Positions 30,096 to 37,816 of a stretch of 41,460 bases of DNA are shown here, in pieces. This DNA comes from Alkanophaga liquidiphilum. Its GTDB lineage: Archaea > Halobacteriota > Syntropharchaeia > Alkanophagales > B39-G2. The first letter of the stretch is position 1, and each line of letters opens with the position of its first letter. The stretch is taken from contig JAPHEF010000013.1 in the NCBI GenBank assembly GCA_029259535.1, positions 1 to 41,460 of the forward strand, in the 5' to 3' direction. The notes below the pieces were generated by a model. That model was not told the origin of the DNA and searched no databases. It worked only from the letters and a program-made list of their open reading frames with translations. A program made the position numbers and the translations under genes.

Positions 30096-32165
30096 ATGCT
30101 TAACAGAATCTTTAAACCGACTTCAGTTGCTGTCGTAGGAGCTTCGAGGAAAGAGGGCAAGGTCGGGCACTCGGTCTTGAAGAACATTATTGAGTATGGG
30201 TTCGAGGGCGAAATATTTCCCATAAATCCAGCCGCCGACGAGATTCTGGGCTTAAAGTGCTACAAGGACGTTTCTGAAGTGGGCGCTGTGGACTTAATAG
30301 TTGTGTGCGTGCCAAATGTCATCGTTCCCGAAGTCATAAGGCGAGCGAGCGCAAAGGGCGCCGTCGTCATCTCCGCAGGCTTTCGGGAGATTGGTAAGGA
30401 GGGCTTACAGCTTGAGCAGGAGCTCTTAGATGCTGCAAAGGGCAGGACGCGCATCATTGGTCCGAACTGCTTGGGCATCATAGCCGCATATTCGAAGCTC
30501 AACGCTTCCTTCTCGGCGAAGGCACCGGAGCCCGGGCACATCGCTTTCATCTCGCAAAGCGGAGCTCTATGCACGGCGGTCCTCGACCTTGCCGATAAGG
30601 AAGCCATCGGTTTCAGCTACTTCATAAGTCTTGGAAATAAGTGCGACGTGGACGAAGCCGACCTCTTAGAATTTCTCAAGGACGACGAGCACACCAAAGC
30701 CATCGCTCTCTACTTAGAAGGCGTGAAGGACGGCAAAAAACTTATGTGCGCTGCAGAAGCCTGTAACAAGCCAGTCGTCGCAATAAAGTCCGGAAGGACG
30801 GCGGAAGGCGCAAAAGCGGCGTCTTCGCACACCGGCGCTCTCGCAGGTTCCTACGAGGTTTTTAAGACCGCCGCACGACAGTCCGGCATCACCGTTGCGG
30901 ATTCCCTTAAAGAGCTTTTTGACATCTGCACAGGCTTCAGCCTCCTAAAGATTCCAGAGACGAACAAAGTGGCGATAGTGACAAATGCAGGCGGTCCGGG
31001 AGTTCTTGCGGCGGACGCCTGCGCCGAATACGGGTTAGAACTTGTAAGGTTCAGCGACAGCACGATAAGAAAGCTGAAAGACGAGCTTCCGCCGCATGCA
31101 AGCATCTACAACCCCGTGGACGTTCTCGGGGATGCCACCGCCGACCGCTACGAAAAAGCTCTTGAGGCTGTCATCGCAGATGAAAACGTTGCGGCGCTCC
31201 TCGTAATCTTGACGCCGCAGGCGATGACCGAGGTCGAAAAGACTGCGGAGGTCGTTGCGAAGTTTCAGGACTTAAAACCCATAGTGGCGTCGTTCATGGG
31301 CGGCACTGACGTCGAGGCTGCTTTGCCTATTTTGAAGGCGCATGGCGTCCCTAACTACGATGAGCCGAGACGAGCGGTCCGTGTGCTCGGCGCACTAAAC
31401 GAGTATAGGGGGCGCGAGCTTAAAATGGAAGAAAAGAGAGCCCGAAAAGGCATCAAAGTTGAAAGGAATGTGATGGTGGTGCGTAAGATAATAGAAGGGA
31501 CAAGAGCGGCGGGCACTCTCGTGATAAACGAGCGGGAAGGGCGGCGAATATTGAAAGCTTACGGCATCCCCGTGCCCGAGGAGGACGTAGCTTCGAGCCC
31601 GGATGAGGCTTTGGAGATAGCGAGAAGAATGGGCTTCCCGGTGGTTTTAAAGGCATTTTCGCCAGAGCTTTTACACAAAACAGACGTTGGTGGGGTGCAA
31701 TTCGCAGATGACGAGGGGGAATTGAGGGACGCTTACTTCCGCATCTTGAGCAACATGCACCGCTTCAACATGAAAATAGAAGGCATCATCGTTCAGGAGA
31801 GAGTTGAGGGGGTTGAGGTTATTGTGGGCGTCACGAGAGACCCGCAATTTGGGCACGTTTTGACTTTCGGCTTAGGGGGCATTTACGTGGAAGTTCTGAA
31901 GGACGTTTCCCGCAGGATTTTGCCGATAGACGAGGATGAAGCAGAGGAGATGATAAGAGAGATTAAAGCGTATCCTTTATTGATGGGCTACCGTGGGAGC
32001 CCGAAGGCGGACATAAGCTGCATAAAAGATGTTATCCTAAAACTCTCCCAGATTCCCTTAGACTTCCCAGAAATAAACGAGCTTGAGGTAAACCCGCTGA
32101 TAACGGGGGAACGGGGCTGTAAGGCGGTGGATGTTTTGATAACAATAAGAGAGGGGGGAGTATGA
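30096..32165 (+). CDS. acd: ADP-forming acetyl-CoA synthetase (fused alpha-beta)
   Basis: This enzyme converts acetyl-CoA (or another acyl-CoA), ADP and phosphate to the acid, CoA and ATP, the main substrate-level phosphorylation step of many archaea. The 689 residues join the alpha part to the beta part. In alpha, the CoA-binding KPTSVAVVGASRKEGKVG is at 7-24, and the phosphohistidine region AASSHTGALAGS has His245. In beta, an ATP-grasp domain starts near 480 (ILKAYGIPVPEEDVA, VVLKAFSPELLHKTDVGGVQ). This fused form is known from several euryarchaea; separate subunits are used by Pyrococcus. It sits 38 bases after the FrhB-like gene and overlaps the next gene by four bases (ATGA). Confidence 0.95.
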   Translation: MLNRIFKPTSVAVVGASRKEGKVGHSVLKNIIEYGFEGEIFPINPAADEILGLKCYKDVSEVGAVDLIVVCVPNVIVPEVIRRASAKGAVVISAGFREIGKEGLQLEQELLDAAKGRTRIIGPNCLGIIAAYSKLNASFSAKAPEPGHIAFISQSGALCTAVLDLADKEAIGFSYFISLGNKCDVDEADLLEFLKDDEHTKAIALYLEGVKDGKKLMCAAEACNKPVVAIKSGRTAEGAKAASSHTGALAGSYEVFKTAARQSGITVADSLKELFDICTGFSLLKIPETNKVAIVTNAGGPGVLAADACAEYGLELVRFSDSTIRKLKDELPPHASIYNPVDVLGDATADRYEKALEAVIADENVAALLVILTPQAMTEVEKTAEVVAKFQDLKPIVASFMGGTDVEAALPILKAHGVPNYDEPRRAVRVLGALNEYRGRELKMEEKRARKGIKVERNVMVVRKIIEGTRAAGTLVINEREGRRILKAYGIPVPEEDVASSPDEALEIARRMGFPVVLKAFSPELLHKTDVGGVQFADDEGELRDAYFRILSNMHRFNMKIEGIIVQERVEGVEVIVGVTRDPQFGHVLTFGLGGIYVEVLKDVSRRILPIDEDEAEEMIREIKAYPLLMGYRGSPKADISCIKDVILKLSQIPLDFPEINELEVNPLITGERGCKAVDVLITIREGGV

Positions 32166-33154
32166 GGAGCTTTGTAATATGCTCCTTAGGTGAGAGGATT
32201 GGGAAGACGTTCTTATGTGTGGGCGTAGCAAGGAACCTGCGCGACGTCGGCTATTTCCGCCCAATAAAAGAGAACATTGTATATGTGGACGGGCGGTTTG
32301 TGGAGGAGGATGCCCGCCTCATGAAGAGCGTTTTAAGCTACGAGCTTCCGGAGGACGTGCTCAGCCCACTTGACTACTTTTCGGGCGAGTTTGACAAGGA
32401 AAAGATTTTGCGCTGCTTCGCCGAGGCGGGGCAGGGGAAGGACATCATGCTCATCGAGGCGCCGAAAGATTTTTTCACCGGCTTCTCGGCTGGGATTTCG
32501 GCTGTTGAGCTTGCATGCGAGCTGGACGCCGAAGTTATACTGCTCGCACGAGACGAGCTGCAAGACATTGACAGGCTCCTCTCCTACAAGTTCTTCATTG
32601 AAAAGGGCGGGGCGAAGTTCCGAGGTGTCATTTTGAACATGGTAAGAAGAGAGGACATTCTAAGACTCTTAGAAGGCGTAGGGGTCAAGGTTTTAGGCAG
32701 AATTCCTTACGAAAGCCGCTTGATCATGCTGAGGGTCTCAGAAATCGCAGAGCATCTCGACGCAAAGGTGGTGGCGGGAGAGGCGGGCATGAGTAACGTG
32801 GTGGAGAACGTCTTGGTCGGGGCGATGTCGCCAGAGAATGCAATCAAGTATTTCGGAAGGGCGCCGAGAAAGGCGGTGATCACCGGCGGGGACCGCCCCG
32901 ACATTCAATTATGTGCACTTTCAACGCCGTGTTCTTGCCTCATTCTCACTGGCGGACGCTACCCGACGCCGCACGTCATTTCCACGGCGGAGGAACATAG
33001 CGTGCCGTTACTCTTGACGGAGCTTGACACGTTTTCAGCTGCGGAACGCATTGAAAACATGATCGCGCGGATACATCCTGAGGACGTTGAGAAGATAAAG
33101 CTTGCAGAGAAGCTGATAAAAGAAAACGTGAAGTTAGAGGAGACATTTCTTTAA
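32162..33154 (+). CDS. BioD-like P-loop protein with DRTGG domain
   Basis: This 330-residue protein has an N-terminal P-loop domain related to dethiobiotin synthetase (CSLGERIGKTFL, Lys15; FRPIKENI; IEAPKD). A DRTGG-type domain follows around residues 205-310 (NVLVGAMSPENAIKYF, KAVITGGDRPDIQLCAL, LTGGRYPTPHVI). The same pair forms the N-terminal half of long bacterial phosphotransacetylases, but the catalytic transacetylase domain is missing here. It is coupled to acd by an ATGA overlap, so it probably assists or regulates acetyl-CoA/acetate conversion. The exact role is not known. Confidence 0.85.
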   Translation: MRSFVICSLGERIGKTFLCVGVARNLRDVGYFRPIKENIVYVDGRFVEEDARLMKSVLSYELPEDVLSPLDYFSGEFDKEKILRCFAEAGQGKDIMLIEAPKDFFTGFSAGISAVELACELDAEVILLARDELQDIDRLLSYKFFIEKGGAKFRGVILNMVRREDILRLLEGVGVKVLGRIPYESRLIMLRVSEIAEHLDAKVVAGEAGMSNVVENVLVGAMSPENAIKYFGRAPRKAVITGGDRPDIQLCALSTPCSCLILTGGRYPTPHVISTAEEHSVPLLLTELDTFSAAERIENMIARIHPEDVEKIKLAEKLIKENVKLEETFL

Positions 33155-33182
33155 AGCGGCGTGCTGCGAATGAGGTGGGAGC

Positions 33183-33740
33183 ATGTGCGATGAGCGAGAG
33201 CAGGAGCGGGGTTTTACCTTGTGGTTCACGGGACTTCCGTGTTCGGGGAAGACGACGCTCGCTGACGCCGTCGCCGAAGAGCTGCGCAAGCGTGGTTTAA
33301 AGGTGGAGCGGTTGGACGGCGACGTCGTGCGGCGGACACTGAGCCGTGACCTTGGCTTTTCGAGAGAGGACAGGGAAGAGAACATAAGAAGGGTGGCGTT
33401 CGTGGCGAAGCTGCTGACGAGGAACGGCGTCGTCGTTCTCACGTCGTTCGTTTCGCCATACAGGAAAGTGCGGGAGGAGGCTCGTAAGGAAATTGGCGAT
33501 TTCGTTGAAGTTTATGTGAAATGCCCGCTGGAGGTCTGCATGCAGCGGGACGTTAAAGGCATGTATAAGAAGGCGCTCGCCGGCGAGATTAAAGACTTCA
33601 CAGGCGTCTCCGACCCCTATGAGGAGCCTTTGAACCCGGAAATAATCGTGGAAACGAACAAAGAGAGCGTGGAGGCGTGTGTGAGCAAAATCCTGAAGGA
33701 ATTGGAAGGGATGGGGTATTTACCGTCTGAGAGGTGTTAA
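33183..33740 (+). CDS. cysC: Adenylylsulfate (APS) kinase
   Basis: APS kinase phosphorylates adenylyl sulfate to PAPS. The 185-residue protein has the P-loop GLPCSGKTT (17-25) and LDGDVVRRTLSRDLGFSREDREENIRRV, the APS-binding segment. LTSFVSPYRKVREEAR and the lid KGMYKKALAGEIKDFTGVSDPYEEP are also present. The ATG at 33183 is 28 bases after the DRTGG gene. No ATP sulfurylase or PAPS reductase is nearby, so PAPS may be used by a sulfotransferase rather than for sulfate assimilation. Its place at the end of the acetate operon is unexpected. Confidence 0.93.
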   Translation: MCDEREQERGFTLWFTGLPCSGKTTLADAVAEELRKRGLKVERLDGDVVRRTLSRDLGFSREDREENIRRVAFVAKLLTRNGVVVLTSFVSPYRKVREEARKEIGDFVEVYVKCPLEVCMQRDVKGMYKKALAGEIKDFTGVSDPYEEPLNPEIIVETNKESVEACVSKILKELEGMGYLPSERC

Positions 33741-33797
33741 CAGTAGAGCGAGTTCGTGCGTTATGATAAGTGCCTCGCCCACTGAAGCAGCGCTAGG

Positions 33798-34879
33798 TTA
33801 AATTCGCCTCGTGAGCACCGCCTTACGCACAATCGGGTCAATTATACGGTAAAGTCCTTCTTCTTCGTCAAGAAGCATTGTTGCTTTCAACGAGCGGAGA
33901 GCGGCAGCGAGCCTTGCGCTGTTCACCACGCCAACTCTCGCCTCCACTGCTCTTTTCAAATCGCCCCACCTCGCTCCGTAAGCGGCGGCTCTCAGGACCG
34001 CGATGTAAAGCTCTTTGTTCCTGCTTGCCAGAAAATTTCTTAGCTCAGAGACTACTATTTTCTCAGCATCCTTCACGGCTTCCTCTAAGGCGGCAGCGTG
34101 TGGGAGTTTTTCCACGCCAGCCTTGCTCCCATAGAGCGTGAGCCAGCCTGGAATCCCGTCAAGCCTTTCTAAGACCTCTTCTATTTCCGTCTCCCCCATA
34201 GTCATTCCCAGCTCCAAAAAGCCGCATCGCAAAAATTCGGTGGCGGTCTTGGTATCGAAGGGTTGCAAGATGATTTTAGCTGGGGGTCTACCGTAGAGTG
34301 GAGATTCTGCTCCGGGTTCGAGGAGGGTGCGCATGAGTCCGAATTGTGAGCCTGTGAAGAGGAAAAGGAGGTTGCGATGTGTTGCGAAGAGCCTACCTAA
34401 GAGCTCAAGAAGCGGTCTGGAAACGCTTGAAAGCTCCTGAACTTCGTCCAATGCCACCACAATTCGCTCTTTCGTGCTTCCGAGCGCAGAGAAAATCTCA
34501 AATGCAGTCCGCACAGGTCTTTTTGCCCTCGGGACGGTCAGGGAGAGCCCACCGATGCCAATTCGGACACCCTCCCCACCAAGGAGAGAAAATCCTTTGC
34601 CTTGTCGAGAAGCGTTTTTGACCGGTTAATGGCATCAGCAATAGCGGAGATAAAACCGTCTATGCTCCTCACGCCAAGAAGATTCACATACATAAATCGG
34701 AAACTTTGTTTTGAGAGCTCAGTGCCAGCGGTCTTTATAATGCTGCTTTTCCCCGTCATTCTCGCTCCGAGCACCGCGACCCACCTTCCAGCCTCCAGCA
34801 ACCTTAAAATCTCGGAAAGCTCGGCGTTTCGCCCGAAAAGCTCCTCTCGCTGCTCTTTGGGTCTGAGGTCGAAGAGCAT
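33798..34879 (-). pseudogene. Archaeal AAA-type ATPase (pfam01637-like), one frameshift
   Basis: From ATG 34879 (behind GGGGGGT) the frame reads MLFDLRPKEQREELFGRNAE, then the Walker A region VAVLGARMTGKSSIIK. It ends at a TGA at 34540-34538 shortly after VGRVSELASV. The rest of the protein continues in another frame: GLSLTVPRAKRPVRTAFEIF, the Walker B ERIVVALDEVQEL, FTGSQFGLM and a C-terminal winged-helix-like part ending VRKAVLTRRI. One base gained or lost near 34545-34575 would restore about 360 residues, the usual length. Such ATPases are common in archaea, often in variable copy number, with unclear roles. It is either newly inactivated or a sequence error. Confidence 0.8.
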
Positions 34880-34898
34880 GATTACCCCCCATAAGTAA

Positions 34899-35822
34899 TT
34901 ACGGGGCATAATTAATATTGATTTTGGAGAGCAACCGGCAGGCTTGGCAGATGTTGCCGGCGCACGGCTCGCCGCAGCGTTCGCAGCTCTTCGGCTCGAA
35001 GTGCCGCCGCTCGTCTTGAACCAGCCTTTCAAAGCCCCGCAGTATGGAATATCTCGTTCCCGGGTGGCGGCGCTCGAAGTCGTTGAGCCAGCTTAGGATT
35101 TTAAAGCGGAACGAGAGCCTCTTGTAAGGGCACTCTTCAAATTCGACCTTAAGCCCCCGAAGCATGCCGTAGAGCGCTACTTCCTCCTCAGGGACGTCTC
35201 GTAGCGGCTTCACCCTTGGCACGAACTTCTCGCTGCGTGCAGGCGCTCTTAAAAGGCGTGCGATGTCGCCTCTGATGTAGTTCATGAGGATGGTTTGCGC
35301 TTCGTCGTCGAGATTATGAGCGGTTGCGATTGCGGCAACGCCCAGCTCACGCCCGACACGGTTAAGGAGAGTCTTGCGGAGGACGCCGCAGAACGTGCAC
35401 GGCGCTTTATCCCGCAGCTCTTCGTCAAGCCCCGCCGCCCGCACTATTTCATCAAGAGTCGCCCCAAATACTGCCTTGAACGAGAAGAGGAACAAATCTA
35501 CGGAAAGCTCGTCAGCGAGCTTTTTCGCCTGCCGCACGTATTTCGGGCGGTAGCCCGCAATGCCCTCGTCCACTGTGATTGCCACGATGTTGATGTCGCG
35601 GCGACGTCCGAAAATCCCGCACAGCACGTAAAGTAGGACGGAGCTGTCCTTGCCGCCGCTGAGTGCCACTGCGAGCGTGTTGCCGCTTCGCAGCTTGATT
35701 TCCTTGCGCAGCCGTCGTTTCACCTTACGCTCCACGTCCTCCAAAAAATGCGTCTCGCAAAGCCGTAACCCCGAATACCGTTGTTGCACGACGGCGTCAC
35801 GGCGGCACTTGCTGCACTGCAT
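34899..35822 (-). CDS. tRNA 2-thiolation protein, Ncs6/TtuA family (TIGR00269-like)
   Basis: This 307-residue PP-loop enzyme activates and thiolates a uridine in tRNA, either U34 (Ncs6) or U54 (TtuA). An N-terminal zinc finger (CSKCRRDAVVQQ to CETHF) precedes the PP-loop LAVALSGGKDSSVLLYVL. The catalytic pair is represented by CTFCG and by a cysteine near ECPY. ATAHNLDDEAQTILMNYIRGD is the family signature, and a second zinc finger CERCGEPCAGNICQAC closes the protein. Length is normal. It lies 20 bases upstream of the broken ATPase on the same strand. Confidence 0.93.
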   Translation of the reverse strand: MQCSKCRRDAVVQQRYSGLRLCETHFLEDVERKVKRRLRKEIKLRSGNTLAVALSGGKDSSVLLYVLCGIFGRRRDINIVAITVDEGIAGYRPKYVRQAKKLADELSVDLFLFSFKAVFGATLDEIVRAAGLDEELRDKAPCTFCGVLRKTLLNRVGRELGVAAIATAHNLDDEAQTILMNYIRGDIARLLRAPARSEKFVPRVKPLRDVPEEEVALYGMLRGLKVEFEECPYKRLSFRFKILSWLNDFERRHPGTRYSILRGFERLVQDERRHFEPKSCERCGEPCAGNICQACRLLSKININYAP

Positions 35823-35910
35823 CCTCGAACTTTAATTTCTATTGTAAAAATACTGCTGCGAGGGGGCGCACCCCTCTTCGCGTGACAAGGTCACCTTTTC
35901 GCATAAAAAC

Positions 35911-35920
35911 TTATATATTA
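35911..35920 (+). promoter_or_regulatory. TATA box of the DUF2325 gene
   Basis: TTATATATTA lies 20-29 bases before the ATG at 35940 with no Shine-Dalgarno between them. The transcript is probably leaderless. The same 117-base gap must also hold the promoter of the divergent thiolation gene. Confidence 0.6.
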
Positions 35921-35939
35921 GTAATACCAAAAACGCATC

Positions 35940-36269
35940 ATGTCTGAAAAAAGTATTATCATAGTTGGGGGTATAGGGCGGCTCCGCCGTCATTACGAGC
36001 GGGCGGCTGCGGAGCTGGGCTTCAGGGCGAAAGTCTTCGAGACGCAGTCAACGAAGCTCGGAAATAACATACGTAATGCGAAAGCCGTAATAATATTCAC
36101 GGATGTGAATTCAAAAAAGCTTGCAGAGACTGCGATAAGCACTGCAAGGGGAAGCGGCGTCCCCGTCGTGCTAAGCGGGCGCAGCAGCATCTCGGCGCTC
36201 AAAAAATCGCTCTTGAAGCTCGTGCATGATGAGAGGGGGGATTCGGATGAATGCAGAGCACGTCACTAG
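35940..36269 (+). CDS. DUF2325 protein
   Basis: This 109-residue protein matches the DUF2325 pattern. IIIVGGIGRLRRHYERAAAELGFRAKVFE at the N-terminus is followed by LGNNIRNAKAVIIFTDVNSKKLAETAIS and VPVVLSGRSSISALKKSL. The fold is probably Rossmann-like. The function of the family is not established; members occur beside DNA-repair, stress and selenium or metal genes in prokaryotes. The last 18 residues (from HDERG) overlap the start of the next gene, which suggests translational coupling. Confidence 0.82.
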   Translation: MSEKSIIIVGGIGRLRRHYERAAAELGFRAKVFETQSTKLGNNIRNAKAVIIFTDVNSKKLAETAISTARGSGVPVVLSGRSSISALKKSLLKLVHDERGDSDECRARH

Positions 36270-36414
36270 GTTGGTGAAAGAGCTGATAAAGCTGATGGAC
36301 GCTTTAGGAAGTAAGCAATTATATACAAACGGTGTGGATGAGCTATTCAAAGAGCTTGAGGCGGGTTTGGCAAAGTGGTTTTACAACGAGTGCGAGCTTT
36401 ACCAAGCGTCGTGA
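36247..36414 (+). CDS. Small hypothetical protein coupled to DUF2325
   Basis: The 55-residue product starts at an ATG with GAGGGGGGATTC before it (36247) and overlaps the end of the DUF2325 gene. It is an acidic helical protein (MNAEHVTRLVKELIKLMDAL, then VDELFKELEAGLAKWFYNE). I recognise no family. The good ribosome binding site and overlap make it likely real. Confidence 0.55.
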   Translation: MNAEHVTRLVKELIKLMDALGSKQLYTNGVDELFKELEAGLAKWFYNECELYQAS

Positions 36415-36459
36415 TTGCGTTCTTTGTCTCGTCGCATCGCCATCTTGAGGCGTTACAGC

Positions 36460-37239
36460 TCAGTCTAAAAGCCTAATGGCAGGAATCCAGCCTTCATGGC
36501 GTATGCCGTTCGCATCTATGAACTCCTCGCAAGTCACAGTGCCGTCGGGCGTTTCGAGCGCCGTGGCGTGGTGTATTTGGGGATACGAGCCAGTTCTTAT
36601 TTCATAGTTGTAGGTGTTATTTGCCTTTAGGACAAAGGGTTCAGGGAACTCCACGTAGTGCCAGTCGCCGCCGTGGTAGCCGCGCCAGCGTGCTTCGACG
36701 CCGCTCCACGTCTCGTTCCAGATTTTCACGTATTCGGTATGCCCGCCGGTGCCCGTGCATGCGAAGGTATAGAGTTTTGAGGCGTAAATGTCATGGCTTG
36801 GGGTAATCGTGCCCCTATGCACGCCGTAGATGCTCGGATGGGGGTTTTCGGGAGCGCCGGTGTCGAAGCCTTTTAAGAGGATGATGTCAGGCACATGTTG
36901 CACCGGCATGCTGATGTTTGCGATGGTGTGGTAAAGAGAGTCGGAATACCCCTTATAAGTAGCGGTTATTTTCAGAATATTGCCTTCAGAGGCGCTTACG
37001 AGGGTGAAGGTGTAACTGCCGTCAGCCGCAGTCGTTGTGTTAAGAAGCTCGCTGGTGTTGATGTTAAGAAGCTGCACGATTGCGCCTTCCAACGGATTTC
37101 CGTGCGTGTCGAAGACGTATCCGGCTACGAGGACTGGTTGCGGCGGCGGCTGTGCTAGTGCTATGCCGATTACGAAGACTATACAAACTAAAAAAATAAG
37201 TAAGAGCAGTAACGGCGGCGGCGTCTCACTCATACTCAT
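36460..37239 (-). CDS. Secreted protein with carboxypeptidase-regulatory-like domain
   Basis: This 259-residue protein starts with a signal peptide or anchor (PPPLLLLLIFLVCIVFVIGIALA). A beta-sandwich of the carboxypeptidase-regulatory type follows (about 37-120: VLVAGYVFDTHGNPLEGAIV, LLNTTTAADGSYTFTL). The C-terminal half is a second domain rich in aromatic residues (WNETWSGVEARWRGYHGGDWHYVEF) that I do not recognise. Several NxT/NxS sites could be glycosylated outside the cell. There is no C-terminal membrane segment or sorting signal. The cassette with TTTAADGSYTF is shared with the next two genes. Its start overlaps the stop of the upstream gene by four bases. Confidence 0.8.
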   Translation of the reverse strand: MSMSETPPPLLLLLIFLVCIVFVIGIALAQPPPQPVLVAGYVFDTHGNPLEGAIVQLLNINTSELLNTTTAADGSYTFTLVSASEGNILKITATYKGYSDSLYHTIANISMPVQHVPDIILLKGFDTGAPENPHPSIYGVHRGTITPSHDIYASKLYTFACTGTGGHTEYVKIWNETWSGVEARWRGYHGGDWHYVEFPEPFVLKANNTYNYEIRTGSYPQIHHATALETPDGTVTCEEFIDANGIRHEGWIPAIRLLD

Positions 37240-37799
37240 TTTCTATCAACTAAGACCCTTTTGAGGAAAAGTATGCTGAGCAGCGTGACGGCTACGGGTA
37301 TCAATATTGATGGGAATTCGGGGACGGACTTTTCTCCCATCGGTAGCGCTGCAGACGTGGGCGCAGGCGTGGACGTAGGTGCAGAAAGGGTCTGCTCCTC
37401 TTCAGTGCCGGACGGATTATCGCCGACGTTTATTATAAAATCTTCAACACGCTGGTAGCCGGCGCTTGCGTCAACTACTAACGTTTTTTCCTGCGAGTTT
37501 ATCTGTATTTTCAGGACGTCGCCGTCATTATAGCCACTGGCGAGGTTTGCAAGTTCGAAGACGTAGCTGCCGTCCGCGGCTGTCGTTGTTTGCAGCGACT
37601 CCCCGGTGTTCGTATTTACGAGGCGAACGAGCTTATCCTCCAGCGGGGTCCCATACTGGTCAAGGACGTGGCCATAGATCGGATGCGGCTTCGGCGGCGT
37701 GAGCGTAGCAGCGGCTGCCATTCCAAAGAGCATGCATATTAGGAGCGCGAGTGTGAATGCAACTTTGCCGGCATAACGTTTTTGAGGCATCTTATCCAA
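37236..37799 (-). CDS. Surface protein with PEF-CTERM-like sorting signal
   Basis: This 187-residue protein has a signal peptide (KVAFTLALLICMLFGMAAA) and one carboxypeptidase-regulatory-like domain (about 40-125: HPIYGHVLDQYGTPLEDKLV, LQTTTAADGSYVFELANL). A Thr/Ser/Pro-rich linker (PTSTPAPTS) follows. The C-terminus is VPEFPSILIPVAVTLLSILF followed by a basic tail, which fits the PEF-CTERM pattern processed by archaeosortases. It is therefore probably cleaved and anchored to lipid at the cell surface. The archaeosortase itself is not in the window. Confidence 0.85.
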   Translation of the reverse strand: MDKMPQKRYAGKVAFTLALLICMLFGMAAAATLTPPKPHPIYGHVLDQYGTPLEDKLVRLVNTNTGESLQTTTAADGSYVFELANLASGYNDGDVLKIQINSQEKTLVVDASAGYQRVEDFIINVGDNPSGTEEEQTLSAPTSTPAPTSAALPMGEKSVPEFPSILIPVAVTLLSILFLKRVLVDRK

Positions 37800-37816
37800 A
37801 GTGCATCGTTCTTATA

